DNA of 64,000 nt, from the NCBI GenBank assembly GCA_017547385.1, contig JAFYPU010000014.1, forward strand, positions 1-64,000, in the 5' to 3' direction. Within the stretch, counting starts at the first letter, position 1, and the number at the start of each line of letters is the position of its first letter. This document shows, piece by piece, positions 1-9,712 of the stretch. The stretch is from Bacteroidaceae bacterium. GTDB lineage: Bacteria > Bacteroidota > Bacteroidia > Bacteroidales > Bacteroidaceae. Position numbers and translations under genes: made by a program. The notes beneath the pieces were generated by a model. It saw nothing but the letters and a program-made list of their open reading frames with translations, searched no databases and was not told the DNA's origin.

Positions 1-102
1 GGACACACCATATTTCTTACAAATTTCCGTCTTCTTTAGATGACCATAGTAACAGGCCCTCACGATTTCCAATCGCAATGAATTACTAATTAAGCGTGAC
101 AT
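1..102 (-). CDS. Helix-turn-helix protein, N-terminal fragment (transposase-type HTH?)
   Basis: The reading frame starts at an ATG (102-100) and runs off the left edge of the window without a stop, giving 34 residues. The visible part has the spacing of a helix-turn-helix (RLEIVRACYYGHLKKTEICK followed by KYGVS), as in the small first ORFs of IS3-type elements and other transposase-like HTH proteins. It begins 26 nt after the stop of the upstream WYL gene on the same strand, so the two may be co-transcribed. The rest of the gene lies outside the window, so the family cannot be fixed. Confidence 0.5.
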   Translation of the reverse strand, partial: MSRLISNSLRLEIVRACYYGHLKKTEICKKYGVS

Positions 103-128
103 AACTTTTTTTAATTGTGTCAACTTAT

Positions 129-1016
129 TTAGTACACAACAAATCTTCTCTTTACTTCTTCTCTCAGTTCTTGTGGCTCTAGCACTTCTACGTTTTCTCC
201 CATCGCCAATATCTGGCTGGAAAGTTCCGGAGTCAAGCACAACTTATATTCAAACACACTAAACTCTCCATATCTCGAAGATGTCTCGCACTGAGATTTA
301 TGCAAGGGCAAAGAACGCAAGTATTCTATCTGCTTTCCGTATGCCTTGAGTTTTACTTTTACCGGAGAGAGGTCTTTGCTTACAAAGATTCCCACCGTGT
401 TTTCATAATATTTTGCGGCATTAAAATTTTCGGGCAATGAGAAGGATTGTTCCCTAATGGTCATTTCCAGCAAACGGTCCAGGGCAATGTTACGGATGGC
501 CTCTAATTCCTTTATAAAGCCAAGCAGATACCATCTCTTATGATAGGCTTTCATGGCGTAGGGCTGGAGGGTGTAGGTCGTTCTACGGCCATAAAAGGGC
601 TGATAGTCTATTGCCAATTCTTTAGAGCGCTGCATCGCCTCTATTATCGTTTGTAAATACTCCGTACCGCGCGGAATGTCTTCAAACAAGATTCTCTCTT
701 TCATGTTGTGCCCCGCAATGATCATATTCGATAGATTGAAGGAGTTCAATAGCCACTTCCTGGTCCTATTGTTTCTCAAGACTTCAGGATTGGTGATGGC
801 GTACTTGTATCCGCTGGATGGGTTGCATTTGATTTCCACTCCAAAAAGTTCTTCTACGGCAACACGATGCTGATGGAAAGTGCGCAAAGGCAAGGGTTTG
901 TTGTCTCCCAGATTGCTTTCTTGCCAGCGTTTGCTGATTTCGTCAAAGGTCAGTTGCTTTTCCTGCAAGAGGATATCAAGCAGCCATATATATCGATTGA
1001 ACGTTTTGCTTATCAT
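129..1016 (-). CDS. WYL domain transcriptional regulator
   Basis: A 295-residue protein. Residues 1-75 look like a winged helix-turn-helix, residues 132-170 carry the WYL core with RWYLLGF at 161-167, and the C-terminal third resembles the WCX extension of this family. WYL proteins are DNA-binding regulators thought to sense nucleic acids or nucleotide ligands, and they often sit in defence or mobile regions. The only neighbour here is a cut HTH gene at the window edge, so the target is unknown. No clear Bacteroidetes promoter was found upstream, and base composition is more AT-rich than in the gyrA region. The family assignment is firm; the role is not. Confidence 0.82.
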   Translation of the reverse strand: MISKTFNRYIWLLDILLQEKQLTFDEISKRWQESNLGDNKPLPLRTFHQHRVAVEELFGVEIKCNPSSGYKYAITNPEVLRNNRTRKWLLNSFNLSNMIIAGHNMKERILFEDIPRGTEYLQTIIEAMQRSKELAIDYQPFYGRRTTYTLQPYAMKAYHKRWYLLGFIKELEAIRNIALDRLLEMTIREQSFSLPENFNAAKYYENTVGIFVSKDLSPVKVKLKAYGKQIEYLRSLPLHKSQCETSSRYGEFSVFEYKLCLTPELSSQILAMGENVEVLEPQELREEVKRRFVVY

Positions 1017-1874
1017 AACTCATCCTTTTAAGTCTATCATCAATAAAATCCGATGTGTAAATATATAAAATTTCCACGCAATACTCAATATATAACCCTC
1101 TGAATTTTACAACTGGGGCCCAGCGCGCGGTGGTGGACAGAAGTGCTATCATTGTTTGCTTTGGCTAAATGGCAACAGATGCCCCCCTATTTTTTTTCTT
1201 ATTACTCATTTCATGCCAGGCTTAAGCTCCGCCTCCGACAACAAAACGAAAATAGTCTATACGGTGGGCCGTAGTGTTTCTCCCCCACCACCTTGCTCGA
1301 AAAGTGCCAACGCCTCTATGGCTCTTTTTCTTTTAGCGCATCCCTGCGTTTCTTGTTTTTCTCATGAGTCATCCTTACTCTTTTTGTTGGTTCTCCCTAT
1401 ATATATTATACGATGACTCTTTGCTATTTCCGCCAAAAACAAGCCTTAGGTGTGCAAAATCCTTGCACACAGAGTAAAAAACCACCTTTTTTTTGCGAGG
1501 GAGGCGTACTTTTTAAAAAGGCAAATACCCATAGCCACAAAGAGCAACTTTTCTAAACTTATAACCTAAACAAATTAAAACATTGCAACTTTTAGGATAT
1601 AAATAAAAGCGTTCCGCCGCGGCTTTTTTACCCCCCAAAAAATTCCTCAGCGAGCCTGAAAATGGCCTCTACGGGCTTCGGGCGTGTTTTTTCGGTGTGT
1701 CAGGCGGTGCGTTTGCCGAAAGTTTTTGTTACCTTTGCGCTGGTGTTGCCCTCATCCGGGGCGTAGCTGCTCCCTAGGGGCGTTTGTGTGCGCGTGGGGT
1801 GGCTTGGTTTCGGCTCGCTCTCGGCACACTGGCACGAACAACAAAATTAAGTAAATTTATTACACAACATATCT
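1017..1874. other. 858-bp gene-free gap containing the gyrA leader
   Basis: No convincing gene was found. The longest open frame (1156-1416, +) is rich in Ser, Leu, Phe and Cys, matches no family I know and has no promoter. A short dyad GTGTGCAA/TTGCACAC lies at 1450-1470 with no T-run downstream on either strand. The last 130 bp form the GC-rich leader of gyrA, with two short hairpins possible around 1748-1785. Poly-T and poly-A tracts are frequent. Confidence 0.55.
1730..1737 (+). promoter_or_regulatory. gyrA -7 promoter element
   Basis: TACCTTTG matches the Bacteroidetes -7 consensus TAnnTTTG. An upstream TTTG at 1712-1715 is only 14 bp away, shorter than the usual 19-21, so the -33 box is unclear. 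Transcription from here would give a leader of about 130 nt. Confidence 0.5.
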
Positions 1875-4409
1875 ATGGCAGAAGACAGAATTATCCCCGT
1901 GAACATTGAGGAGGAAATGAAGAGCTCTTACATCGACTATTCCATGTCGGTGATTGTGTCTCGCGCATTGCCCGATGTTCGCGATGGCTTCAAGCCTGTG
2001 CACCGACGCATTCTCTACGGCATGATGGGCATGGGCAACACGCACGATAAGGCCTACAAGAAGAGTGCACGCACCGTGGGCGAAGTGCTGGGTAAATATC
2101 ACCCTCATGGCGACAGCTCTGTGTATGGAGCACTGGTGCGCATGGCGCAGGATTGGAACATGCGCTACACCCTGGTGGACGGCCAGGGTAACTTTGGCTC
2201 CGTGGACGGCGACTCGCCCGCGGCCATGCGTTACACCGAAGCGCGCCTCAGCCTGACCGGTGAGGCCATGATGCAGGACCTGGAGAAGGAGACGGTGGAC
2301 ATGGTGGACAACTTCGACAGCTCGCTGCTCGAACCCACGGTGATGCCCACACGCATCCCCAACTTCTTGGTGAACGGGGCAAGCGGCATTGCGGTGGGCA
2401 TGGCCACCAATGTGCCCACGCACAACCTCCCGGAGGTGATTGACGGGTGTGTGGCTTATATCGACAATCCCGAAATCGAGGTGGAGGAACTGATGCAGCA
2501 CGTCAAGGCGCCCGATTTTCCCACCGGTGGTTACATCATGGGGTTGCAGGGCGTGCGCAGCGCGTATGAGACAGGGCGCGGACGCGTGGTTATGCGCGGA
2601 CGTACCGACATTGAGAGCGGAGCGACGCACGACAAGATCATCATTTCCGAAATCCCCTATGGTGTCAACAAGGCTGAGCTCATCAAGAGCATTGCGGACC
2701 TGGTGCAGGAGAAGCGCATCGACGGCATTAGCAACGTGAACGACGAGAGCGACTGCGAGGGCATGCGCATCGTGGTCGATGTGAAGCGCGACGCCAATGC
2801 CAATGTGGTGCTGAACAAGCTGTTCAAGATGACGGCCCTGCAAACAAGCTTCTCAGTGAACTGCATCGCGCTGGTGAACGGACGGCCCAAATTGCTCACG
2901 CTGAAGGATTGCATACGCTGCTTTGTGGAGCATAGACACGACGTGGTGCTGCGCCGCACGCGCTACGACTTGCGCAAGGCCCAAGAGCGTGCCCACATCC
3001 TGGAGGGGCTCATCATTGCGAGTGACAACATTGACGAGGTGGTGCAGATCATCAAGTCGTCAAAGAGTCCGCAGGCTGCCATCGAGGCCCTGATGGTGCG
3101 TTTCGCGCTGGACGAGCTGCAGGCCAGGGCCATCGTGGATATGCGTCTGGGGCAGCTCACCAACATTCAGCAGGACAAGCTTCATGCCGAATATGACGAG
3201 TTGCAGCGCAAGATTGCTTACTTCGAGCAGATCCTCAGCGACGAGGAGCTTTGCAAGCAGGTGATCAAGGACGAGCTCATCGAGGTGAAAGAGAACTATG
3301 GCGACGCGCGACGCTCGGAAATCAAGCTTTCGAGTGAGGAGTTCAATCCCGAGGACTTCTATGCTGACGATGAGGTGGTGATCACCATCAGCCATCTGGG
3401 CTACATCAAGCGCACACCGCTGGCAGACTTCCGTGCGCAAGCTCGTGGCGGCGTAGGAAGTAAGGCCGGTAGCACGCGCGATGCTGACTTTATCGAATAC
3501 ATTTATCCTGCCACGATGCACAACATGATGTTGTTCTTCACAGCCAAGGGCAGATGTTACTGGCTGAAAGTGTATGACATCCCCGAGGGCAACAAAACAT
3601 CGAAGGGACGTGCCATTCAGAACATGCTGAACATTGATAGCGACGACAGTGTCAACGCATGCCTGCACATCAAGAAACTGAACGACCCCGACTTCTGCGA
3701 ACGCCACTACGTGATGTTCTGCACGAAGAACGGCATCATCAAGAAGACTTGTCTGACCGAATACTCCCGCCCGCGCACCAATGGTGTGAATGCTATCACC
3801 ATCCGCGAGAGCGACCGCGTTATCGGCGTGGCGCTCACCAATGGCGAAAACGAGATTGTGTTGGCCAATCGCAATGGTCGCGCTATTCGCTTCAACGAGG
3901 ATGCGGTGCGCGTCATGGGGCGTACTGCCACCGGCGTGCGAGGCATGACGCTTGACGAGGATGGTCAGGACGAGGTGGTGGGCATGGTGTGTGTTAATGA
4001 CCCCGAGCGCGAAACCATCATGGTGGTGAGCGAACAGGGCTTTGGCAAACGCAGCACCGTGGAAGACTACCGAAAGACCAACCGCGGCGGTAAGGGTGTG
4101 AAGACGCTCAACATCACCGACAAGACCGGGCTTGTGGTGGCCATCAAGATTGTTACGGACGAGAACGACCTGATGATTATCAACAAGAGTGGTGTAACTA
4201 TTCGTCTCAAGGTTTCGGACGTGCGTGTGATGGGTCGTGCCACGCAAGGGGTGAAACTCATCAACCTGGGCAAACGCAACGACTGCATCAGCAGCGTGTG
4301 TCAGGTGCCTACGCAGACTGAGGACGAAGCGAACGAAGGTGCCGAAAACCTTGCAGAAGCCACCGGCGAAACCGCCACAGAAGCTCCCACGGAGAATATA
4401 ACCGAATAA
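1875..4409 (+). CDS. gyrA: DNA gyrase subunit A
   Basis: An 844-residue type IIA topoisomerase A subunit; with GyrB it introduces negative supercoils using ATP. The breakage-reunion domain is intact: the catalytic tyrosine is Tyr120 in AAMRYTEAR (E. coli Tyr122), and the quinolone-determining region has Ser81 and Gly85 at the positions of E. coli Ser83 and Asp87. The C-terminal beta-pinwheel is present, with a degenerate GyrA box (QARGGVG) near residue 525 and an acidic tail rich in Glu, Ala and Thr. Length is normal for the family. It is followed 28 bp later by a TPR lipoprotein-like gene on the same strand, so it may head a longer transcript. The start is fixed by [14 protein letters not shown], the usual beginning in this phylum. 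Confidence 0.98.
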   Translation: MAEDRIIPVNIEEEMKSSYIDYSMSVIVSRALPDVRDGFKPVHRRILYGMMGMGNTHDKAYKKSARTVGEVLGKYHPHGDSSVYGALVRMAQDWNMRYTLVDGQGNFGSVDGDSPAAMRYTEARLSLTGEAMMQDLEKETVDMVDNFDSSLLEPTVMPTRIPNFLVNGASGIAVGMATNVPTHNLPEVIDGCVAYIDNPEIEVEELMQHVKAPDFPTGGYIMGLQGVRSAYETGRGRVVMRGRTDIESGATHDKIIISEIPYGVNKAELIKSIADLVQEKRIDGISNVNDESDCEGMRIVVDVKRDANANVVLNKLFKMTALQTSFSVNCIALVNGRPKLLTLKDCIRCFVEHRHDVVLRRTRYDLRKAQERAHILEGLIIASDNIDEVVQIIKSSKSPQAAIEALMVRFALDELQARAIVDMRLGQLTNIQQDKLHAEYDELQRKIAYFEQILSDEELCKQVIKDELIEVKENYGDARRSEIKLSSEEFNPEDFYADDEVVITISHLGYIKRTPLADFRAQARGGVGSKAGSTRDADFIEYIYPATMHNMMLFFTAKGRCYWLKVYDIPEGNKTSKGRAIQNMLNIDSDDSVNACLHIKKLNDPDFCERHYVMFCTKNGIIKKTCLTEYSRPRTNGVNAITIRESDRVIGVALTNGENEIVLANRNGRAIRFNEDAVRVMGRTATGVRGMTLDEDGQDEVVGMVCVNDPERETIMVVSEQGFGKRSTVEDYRKTNRGGKGVKTLNITDKTGLVVAIKIVTDENDLMIINKSGVTIRLKVSDVRVMGRATQGVKLINLGKRNDCISSVCQVPTQTEDEANEGAENLAEATGETATEAPTENITE

Positions 4410-4437
4410 CCGAATAAAAACCATAAAAACAATCGTT

Positions 4438-5715
4438 ATGAAAAAAATTCTTAGTCTCATCGCAGTTGTGATGGTGTCCGGTCTGGCTTATGGACAGGCC
4501 GCCTATACTTTCAAGTTTGAGAACTTGGCGCGCAAGAGCCGTTTTGCATCGTGCGACTCGCTCATCAGTGTGGAGCTGGAGAAAGCCAAGAAAAAGGAGA
4601 ACACCAAAGCAACCAAGTATGCCGAGCTCTACAATCTCGGCTCCAAGGCTGCTTTCTCTCTGGTGCACCCCGAACTCTTGAAGGGGGCTGCCGGCAATCC
4701 TTTTGATACCACTTTGTTTATCTCGAAGAGTGAGCAGGCACTTGATTATGCGGCTTTGAGTCATGATTACGACATGCGTCCCGCCAAACCCGGTGCCGAG
4801 CCCAACCCCAAATTCATAGCAGCCAACAAAGAGATTGTTATGAAAATGTTGGACCAGTGGTATTTTGCTGGCTTCTTCTTCCTGGAAACTGACAAGGCAC
4901 GTGCGGCAGAATACTTCCTCAAGTATACACAAGCTTACAAGCACCCAGTGTTTACGCAAGCCGAACAGGATTCCATCTACAATGTGAAGAAAGACAACTA
5001 CAGTAAGTCGGCTTTCAACGCTGCTTGGACTTATTATGAGCTCAAGGACTGGGACAACATGCTGAAAGCCGCCCAAGTGGTGTTGAAAGACACTTTCAAT
5101 ATGCACACCACTTATTTGATGACTTGCGAAGCTTTGTTGGTGAAAGGCGACACTGTGAATTGGTTGAAAACTTTGGAAGAAGCCATCGCTCGTGACAAGA
5201 ATAACGAACAATTCATCGAATGGCAACAGGCCTATTACCTGCAGACCGAAAATGTGGCAGCCGCTGAGCAAACGGCTTTGCGCTACATCGAATTGCACCC
5301 CGAGGATGCCACCGGTTATTTCATGATGGGTGCGGTTGAGCTGAACATGAAGAAGAATTACGCCAAGTCGCGTGAGTATTCTGAAAAAGCATTGTCCATT
5401 GCGCCGAACAACTATCGCATTCTTGTGAACTTGGGAGCGTCGTACGTGAATGAGATGCTTGCAAAGGTGAGTTCGGGTGCTTTCAAGTATGTAGGCCATC
5501 CCGGAAAGGCAGTACCCTCAAAGGATAAGGCACTTTATGACAAGGAGTTGGCAGAGTTTAAGACCTCTTATGAGAAAGCACGTGGCTATTATGAAAAGGT
5601 GCGCGAACTCGAACCTTCCAACAGCAGACTCTGGGCTTATCCCCTTTATGTGTGCTATGGCAACCTTGGCATGGAAGCCAACGCCAACGAAATGAAATCT
5701 TATCTCGACAATTAA
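4438..5715 (+). CDS. Exported TPR-repeat protein
   Basis: A 425-residue protein with a Sec signal peptide (MKKILSLIAVVMVSGLAYGQ, cleavage about residue 20). The rest is mostly alpha-helical with tetratricopeptide-like repeats, clearest at residues 250-345 (for example ATGYFMMGAVELNMKKNYAK). TPR proteins act as periplasmic scaffolds, but nothing here names a partner. It lies 28 bp behind gyrA and is followed by a second gene of the same design, so the two are probably paralogues by tandem duplication. It probably acts in the periplasm. The exact function is unknown. Confidence 0.8.
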   Translation: MKKILSLIAVVMVSGLAYGQAAYTFKFENLARKSRFASCDSLISVELEKAKKKENTKATKYAELYNLGSKAAFSLVHPELLKGAAGNPFDTTLFISKSEQALDYAALSHDYDMRPAKPGAEPNPKFIAANKEIVMKMLDQWYFAGFFFLETDKARAAEYFLKYTQAYKHPVFTQAEQDSIYNVKKDNYSKSAFNAAWTYYELKDWDNMLKAAQVVLKDTFNMHTTYLMTCEALLVKGDTVNWLKTLEEAIARDKNNEQFIEWQQAYYLQTENVAAAEQTALRYIELHPEDATGYFMMGAVELNMKKNYAKSREYSEKALSIAPNNYRILVNLGASYVNEMLAKVSSGAFKYVGHPGKAVPSKDKALYDKELAEFKTSYEKARGYYEKVRELEPSNSRLWAYPLYVCYGNLGMEANANEMKSYLDN

Positions 5716-5821
5716 AAAAGTCGAGAGTGCTTTCACCCCTTATCGCTTGGGTGAATGAATGACTGAACACGCAGAGTTGAATTTAAAGCGACTCTGTTAA
5801 GAAAAATAACAAACTATGACA

Positions 5822-5867
5822 AACATTGGCAGTTGCATGGCAAAAATGCCGTGCGGCTGTCAATGTT
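5822..5867 (+). other. 20-bp intercistronic RNA hairpin between the TPR genes
   Basis: Left arm 5822-5841 and right arm 5848-5867 pair along all 20 positions with a 6-nt AAAAAU loop. Several pairs are G-U in the + transcript and would be mismatches on the other strand, so the fold belongs to the + RNA. No U-run follows, so it is not a classical terminator. It may limit read-through or protect one half of the message. Confidence 0.65.
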
Positions 5868-5904
5868 GACTAAAAAGGCTTGAAGCCAAAATCAAATTGA
5901 AGAC

Positions 5905-7107
5905 ATGAGAATTCTGACATTGTTACTGTCTGTTGTTCTTTCCTTTGGCGGCGTGTATGCACAGAAAGTATATCGCCCCATAAAGAATTCGTTGAAAGCG
6001 AAGAACGGTAAAGACGCTTTGGCATCCGTTCAGAAACTTCTGACTGATAGTGTGTGCGCTTCCGACCCGAAGCTGTATCTTTTCGGTATTGAAGCATACC
6101 AATTGATGAATGATGTAGAGAATGAAAAGCTTTATCTCAAGAAAAATGTTGACACAACCGCATTTTTCAGCAGCACATTGGGCATTTTTGAATATGCATT
6201 GAAATGTGATAGCGTGGAGTGTCGTTTGCAGCAACTTGAAGGAGAGAAAATCAGGTATCGCAAGCAAAACACCGATTTGCTTCGCAGCTATTCCAATAAC
6301 CTGAAGGTGGCTGCCAACTATTATTACAAGAAAAAGAACTTTGCTGAGGCTGCACGCTATTATGACATTATATTGAAAACAAACAGCCGGTTGAAAAACG
6401 CAAAAGCCAAAGGCGTTTTCACGGAAGAAGAGGTGAATTTGTCGGCATTCCGTCATTTGTATAGCAGTTACCAGGCAGGAAATGACAAAGACGTGTCGCG
6501 ATATAAAGACATGGCCTTGCAGGACAGCACACAGCGTTGTCTGATTTACGAAGTGCTGGCCCAATCAGCTGCTCATCAGAAAGACACCGTGAAATACATG
6601 GAATATCTCTATACAGGTATCAGCAAGTATCCGCGACACGCTTTTTTCTTTACCAACATTGCGGACTATTATGCTCATTACGGCGACTACAAGCGCATCT
6701 CGGCTTTGGCAGACACATTGCTTTTGGCGGATAGCACCAATGTGGTGTTTTGGGAAGGCAAATGTGTGGCACTGATCAACCTGAAGAAGCATCACGAAGC
6801 CATTGCTGCTGCTGAAAAATGTTTGCAGCAGGATAGCACACTTCTCAGCTCCTATTTTTATATCGGTGCGAGTTATTGCAACCTGGCCGGTGAGGTGGTT
6901 TTGCCCACAAACATCAATTCCGCAACCTATCGCGAGGCTTACAACCGCCGCAAAGATTATTATAAAAAAGCCCAACCTTATTTGGAGTATTTCCGCCAAC
7001 ACGCAGAAGAACAGAAAAAGTTTTGGGCACCATTATTATATAAGGTATACCTGAATCTGAACCTCGGAGCGAAATTCGAGGAAATAGACCGTTTGTTGAA
7101 AGAGTGA
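5905..7107 (+). CDS. Exported TPR-repeat protein (paralogue of the preceding gene)
   Basis: A 400-residue protein with a signal peptide (MRILTLLLSVVLSFGGVYAQ) and a helical body with TPR-like units, including a stretch around residues 280-325 that ends in SYFYIGASYCNLA, resembling the corresponding NLGASYVNE region of the upstream gene. Both proteins end with a similar Tyr/Lys-rich segment (YKKAQPYLEYFR here, YEKARGYYEKVR there). It probably arose by duplication and acts in the periplasm. Codon use is more AT-rich than in gyrA. The stop is 21 bp before the M3 peptidase start, so the two are probably co-transcribed. Partner and pathway are unknown. Confidence 0.78.
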   Translation: MRILTLLLSVVLSFGGVYAQKVYRPIKNSLKAKNGKDALASVQKLLTDSVCASDPKLYLFGIEAYQLMNDVENEKLYLKKNVDTTAFFSSTLGIFEYALKCDSVECRLQQLEGEKIRYRKQNTDLLRSYSNNLKVAANYYYKKKNFAEAARYYDIILKTNSRLKNAKAKGVFTEEEVNLSAFRHLYSSYQAGNDKDVSRYKDMALQDSTQRCLIYEVLAQSAAHQKDTVKYMEYLYTGISKYPRHAFFFTNIADYYAHYGDYKRISALADTLLLADSTNVVFWEGKCVALINLKKHHEAIAAAEKCLQQDSTLLSSYFYIGASYCNLAGEVVLPTNINSATYREAYNRRKDYYKKAQPYLEYFRQHAEEQKKFWAPLLYKVYLNLNLGAKFEEIDRLLKE

Positions 7108-7128
7108 AATCTGAAAAACAAAGAAAGC

Positions 7129-9156
7129 ATGAATCCGTTTCTTAATACATACGGCACATATCGCGAAACCATTCCGTTTCATCTGATCGGAGTGGCTGAG
7201 ATTGAGGAAGCACTGATCGAAGGCATGAAGCGCGAGAAGCGCGAGGTGGAGCATATTGTGGAAAATCCCGAGCCGCCAACCTTTGAAAACACCATCGAAG
7301 CCCTTGAAAGCACGGGGCGTTTGCTCGATTGTGCCACCACGGTGATGTATAATTTGGCAAGTGCAGAAACTTCTGACGCCCTTGATGAGCTGACCAACAA
7401 GTATGCTCCCATTCTTTCGGCGCACTCCAACGAAATCATGCTCAATAAGAAGCTTTTTGAACGAGTGCAGCGTGTTTATGCGCAAAGGGAAACCTTTTCC
7501 GGTGAAGCACGCCGATTGCTTAACAATACCTACGAAGCCTTTGAGCGGAGTGGGGCAACATTGTCTGATGAAGCGAAAGAAGAGTATAAGAACATCACCT
7601 CGGAGTTGTCGCAACTCTCTTTGACTTTCTCTCAGAATAACCTCAAAGAAACCAATGACTTCTGTCTGTTGGTTGAAGATGAAGAGAAATTGTCCGGACT
7701 GCCGGAAACGCAAATCGAACAAGCTGCAGCCGAGGCAAAAGCTCGCGGCAAGGAGGGTTGGGCCTTCACGTTGAAAGCTCCCTCTTACGTTCCGTTTATG
7801 ACTTATGCAGATTGCCGCGAATTGCGAAAGCAACTCCACATGGCGTATGGTACAAGGTGCACACACGGAGGTGCTACGGACAATTTTGAAGTGGTGCGCC
7901 GCATTGTGAATCTTCGCCGGCAGAAAGCTCGTTTGCTGGGTTATGAAACCTATGCCGATTTTGTGTTGCGTCGACGCATGGCGCAGAACACGGAAAAGGT
8001 CTATGCGCTTCTGCACGAACTCATTGCTAACTATCGTGAACCGGCACTGCGAGAAGTGGAAGCCGTAGCTGCACTTGCCAGACGCGAACAGGGCAAAGAC
8101 TTTGTGCTGCAAGCATGGGATTTTGCTTATTATTCCAATAAGCTGAAACGTGCCGAATATGATTTGGACTCCGAGATGCTGCGGCCTTACTTCGAGTTGG
8201 AACGTGTGAAGCGCGGTGTGTTTGGTTTGGCCACAAAACTCTATGGCATTACGTTCCGTGAGGAGAAAGCCATACCGGTTTATCATCCCGACGTTGTGCC
8301 CTATGAAGTGTTGGATGCCGATGGCACTTATTTGGGAGTGCTCTACACGGATTTTCATCCCAGAGATGGCAAACAGGGTGGGGCATGGATGACATCCTAC
8401 AAGGACCAGTGGTTAACACCGGAGGGTGAGGATCATCGTCCGCATGTTTCGGTAACGATGAATTTCACCAAGCCGACAGCCACCAAGCCCGCGTTGCTCA
8501 CTTTCGAGGAAGTTGAGACGTTTCTGCATGAGTTCGGACATGCGCTTCATGGCCTTCTCTCAAAATGCAAATATCGTTCGTTGAGTGGAACAAATGTATT
8601 CTGGGACTTCGTGGAGCTGCCTTCGCAGTTCATGGAGAACTATGCCGTAGAGCCGGACTTCCTCCGCACTTTTGCCCGTCATTATCAAACCGACGAACCA
8701 TTGTCTGAGGCCTTGCTCCAACGCATCACGAAGAGTCGCAACTTCAATGTGGCTTATGCCTGCATGCGTCAGGTCTCGTTCGGATTGCTCGATATGGCTT
8801 ATTACACGCTCAGCGAACCTTTGCAAGAGGACATCCGCGCATTCGAACGCGCAGCCTGGCAGGAGGCACAACTGCTTCCGCCGGTGCCCGAATGCTGCAT
8901 GTCCACCCAATTCGGGCACATCATGTCCGGCGGATATGCTGCCGGCTACTACAGCTACAAGTGGGCAGAGGTGCTCGATGCCGATGCCTTCGAACACTTC
9001 AAGGAACGAGGCGTTTTCAGTCGTGAAGCGGCCGACAGTTTCCGTGAGAACGTTCTTTCGCGTGGCTCATCCGAAGACCCCATGACGCTCTACCTTCGTT
9101 TTCGTGGCAAAGCACCTTCCATTCAGGCTTTGCTGAAACGCAACGGATTGGCGTAG
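7129..9156 (+). CDS. M3 family zinc metallopeptidase (oligopeptidase A / Dcp type)
   Basis: A 675-residue thimet-oligopeptidase-family enzyme that cuts short peptides. The zinc site is complete: His467-Glu468-x-x-His471 (HEFGH) with the third ligand Glu496 in FVELPSQ. The length matches bacterial Dcp and OpdA (about 680). There is no signal peptide, so it is probably cytoplasmic and finishes the breakdown of peptides made by other proteases. It sits 21 bp after the TPR gene and 45 bp before the deaminase gene. Whether it acts as an endopeptidase or a dipeptidyl carboxypeptidase cannot be told from the motifs alone. Confidence 0.93.
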   Translation: MNPFLNTYGTYRETIPFHLIGVAEIEEALIEGMKREKREVEHIVENPEPPTFENTIEALESTGRLLDCATTVMYNLASAETSDALDELTNKYAPILSAHSNEIMLNKKLFERVQRVYAQRETFSGEARRLLNNTYEAFERSGATLSDEAKEEYKNITSELSQLSLTFSQNNLKETNDFCLLVEDEEKLSGLPETQIEQAAAEAKARGKEGWAFTLKAPSYVPFMTYADCRELRKQLHMAYGTRCTHGGATDNFEVVRRIVNLRRQKARLLGYETYADFVLRRRMAQNTEKVYALLHELIANYREPALREVEAVAALARREQGKDFVLQAWDFAYYSNKLKRAEYDLDSEMLRPYFELERVKRGVFGLATKLYGITFREEKAIPVYHPDVVPYEVLDADGTYLGVLYTDFHPRDGKQGGAWMTSYKDQWLTPEGEDHRPHVSVTMNFTKPTATKPALLTFEEVETFLHEFGHALHGLLSKCKYRSLSGTNVFWDFVELPSQFMENYAVEPDFLRTFARHYQTDEPLSEALLQRITKSRNFNVAYACMRQVSFGLLDMAYYTLSEPLQEDIRAFERAAWQEAQLLPPVPECCMSTQFGHIMSGGYAAGYYSYKWAEVLDADAFEHFKERGVFSREAADSFRENVLSRGSSEDPMTLYLRFRGKAPSIQALLKRNGLA

Positions 9157-9201
9157 GCTCATTCCGACAACAAATTGAAACATCACACATACATCCAAGA
9201 T

Positions 9202-9639
9202 ATGAACACCAAGGATCTGAAACAATTGGAACTCGATAAGCGCTATTTGCGCATGGCACGCATTTGGGCTGAGAACTCCTATTGTCAACGTCGACAAGTG
9301 GGGGCGCTCATCGTGAAAGACAAGATGATTATCAGTGATGGCTACAACGGAACCCCGGCAGGCTTTGAAAATGTTTGCGAAGACGAAACGGGTGTAACGA
9401 AACCCTACGTGCTGCATGCCGAAGCCAATGCTATCACTAAGATAGCCCGTTCCGGCAATAATTCAGATGGAGCCACACTCTATGTTACGGCCTCGCCTTG
9501 CATTGAATGTGCCAAACTCATCATTCAGGCCGGCATCAAGCGCGTCATTTATGGAGAGCACTATCGCCTGACCGACGGCATCGATTTGCTGAAAAGGGCG
9601 GGCATCGAAGTGCTCTATGTTGAGGCTGCTGCGCAATAG
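9202..9639 (+). CDS. dCMP deaminase-like cytidine/deoxycytidylate deaminase
   Basis: A 145-residue zinc deaminase. The catalytic signature HAEANA (His72, Glu74) and the zinc motif SPCIEC (Cys100, Cys103) are both present, as is the GYNGTPAGFENVCED substrate-loop region typical of ComEB/dCMP deaminases. It should turn dCMP into dUMP for dTTP synthesis. The ATG at 9202 is preferred over one at 9175, because family members start close to the DKRYLRMA helix and the extra nine residues look like leader. Transcription probably comes from upstream; a repeat array and a new promoter follow the gene. Confidence 0.9.
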   Translation: MNTKDLKQLELDKRYLRMARIWAENSYCQRRQVGALIVKDKMIISDGYNGTPAGFENVCEDETGVTKPYVLHAEANAITKIARSGNNSDGATLYVTASPCIECAKLIIQAGIKRVIYGEHYRLTDGIDLLKRAGIEVLYVEAAAQ

Positions 9640-9712
9640 TTCGCCGATATTTGCCGCACCTCATCCATACTCTGCCGCACAAGGGCAGATTTTATTAGTG
9701 CTTTGCAGAAAG

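Noticed and set aside
1156-1416. Open frame of 86 codons on the + strand
   Set aside because: Composition is odd (Ser, Leu, Phe, Cys), it resembles no family, and has no promoter or neighbour support.
3060-4460. 466-codon frame antisense to gyrA
   Set aside because: It is a shadow of the GC-rich gyrA reading frame, rich in His and Val, with no homology.
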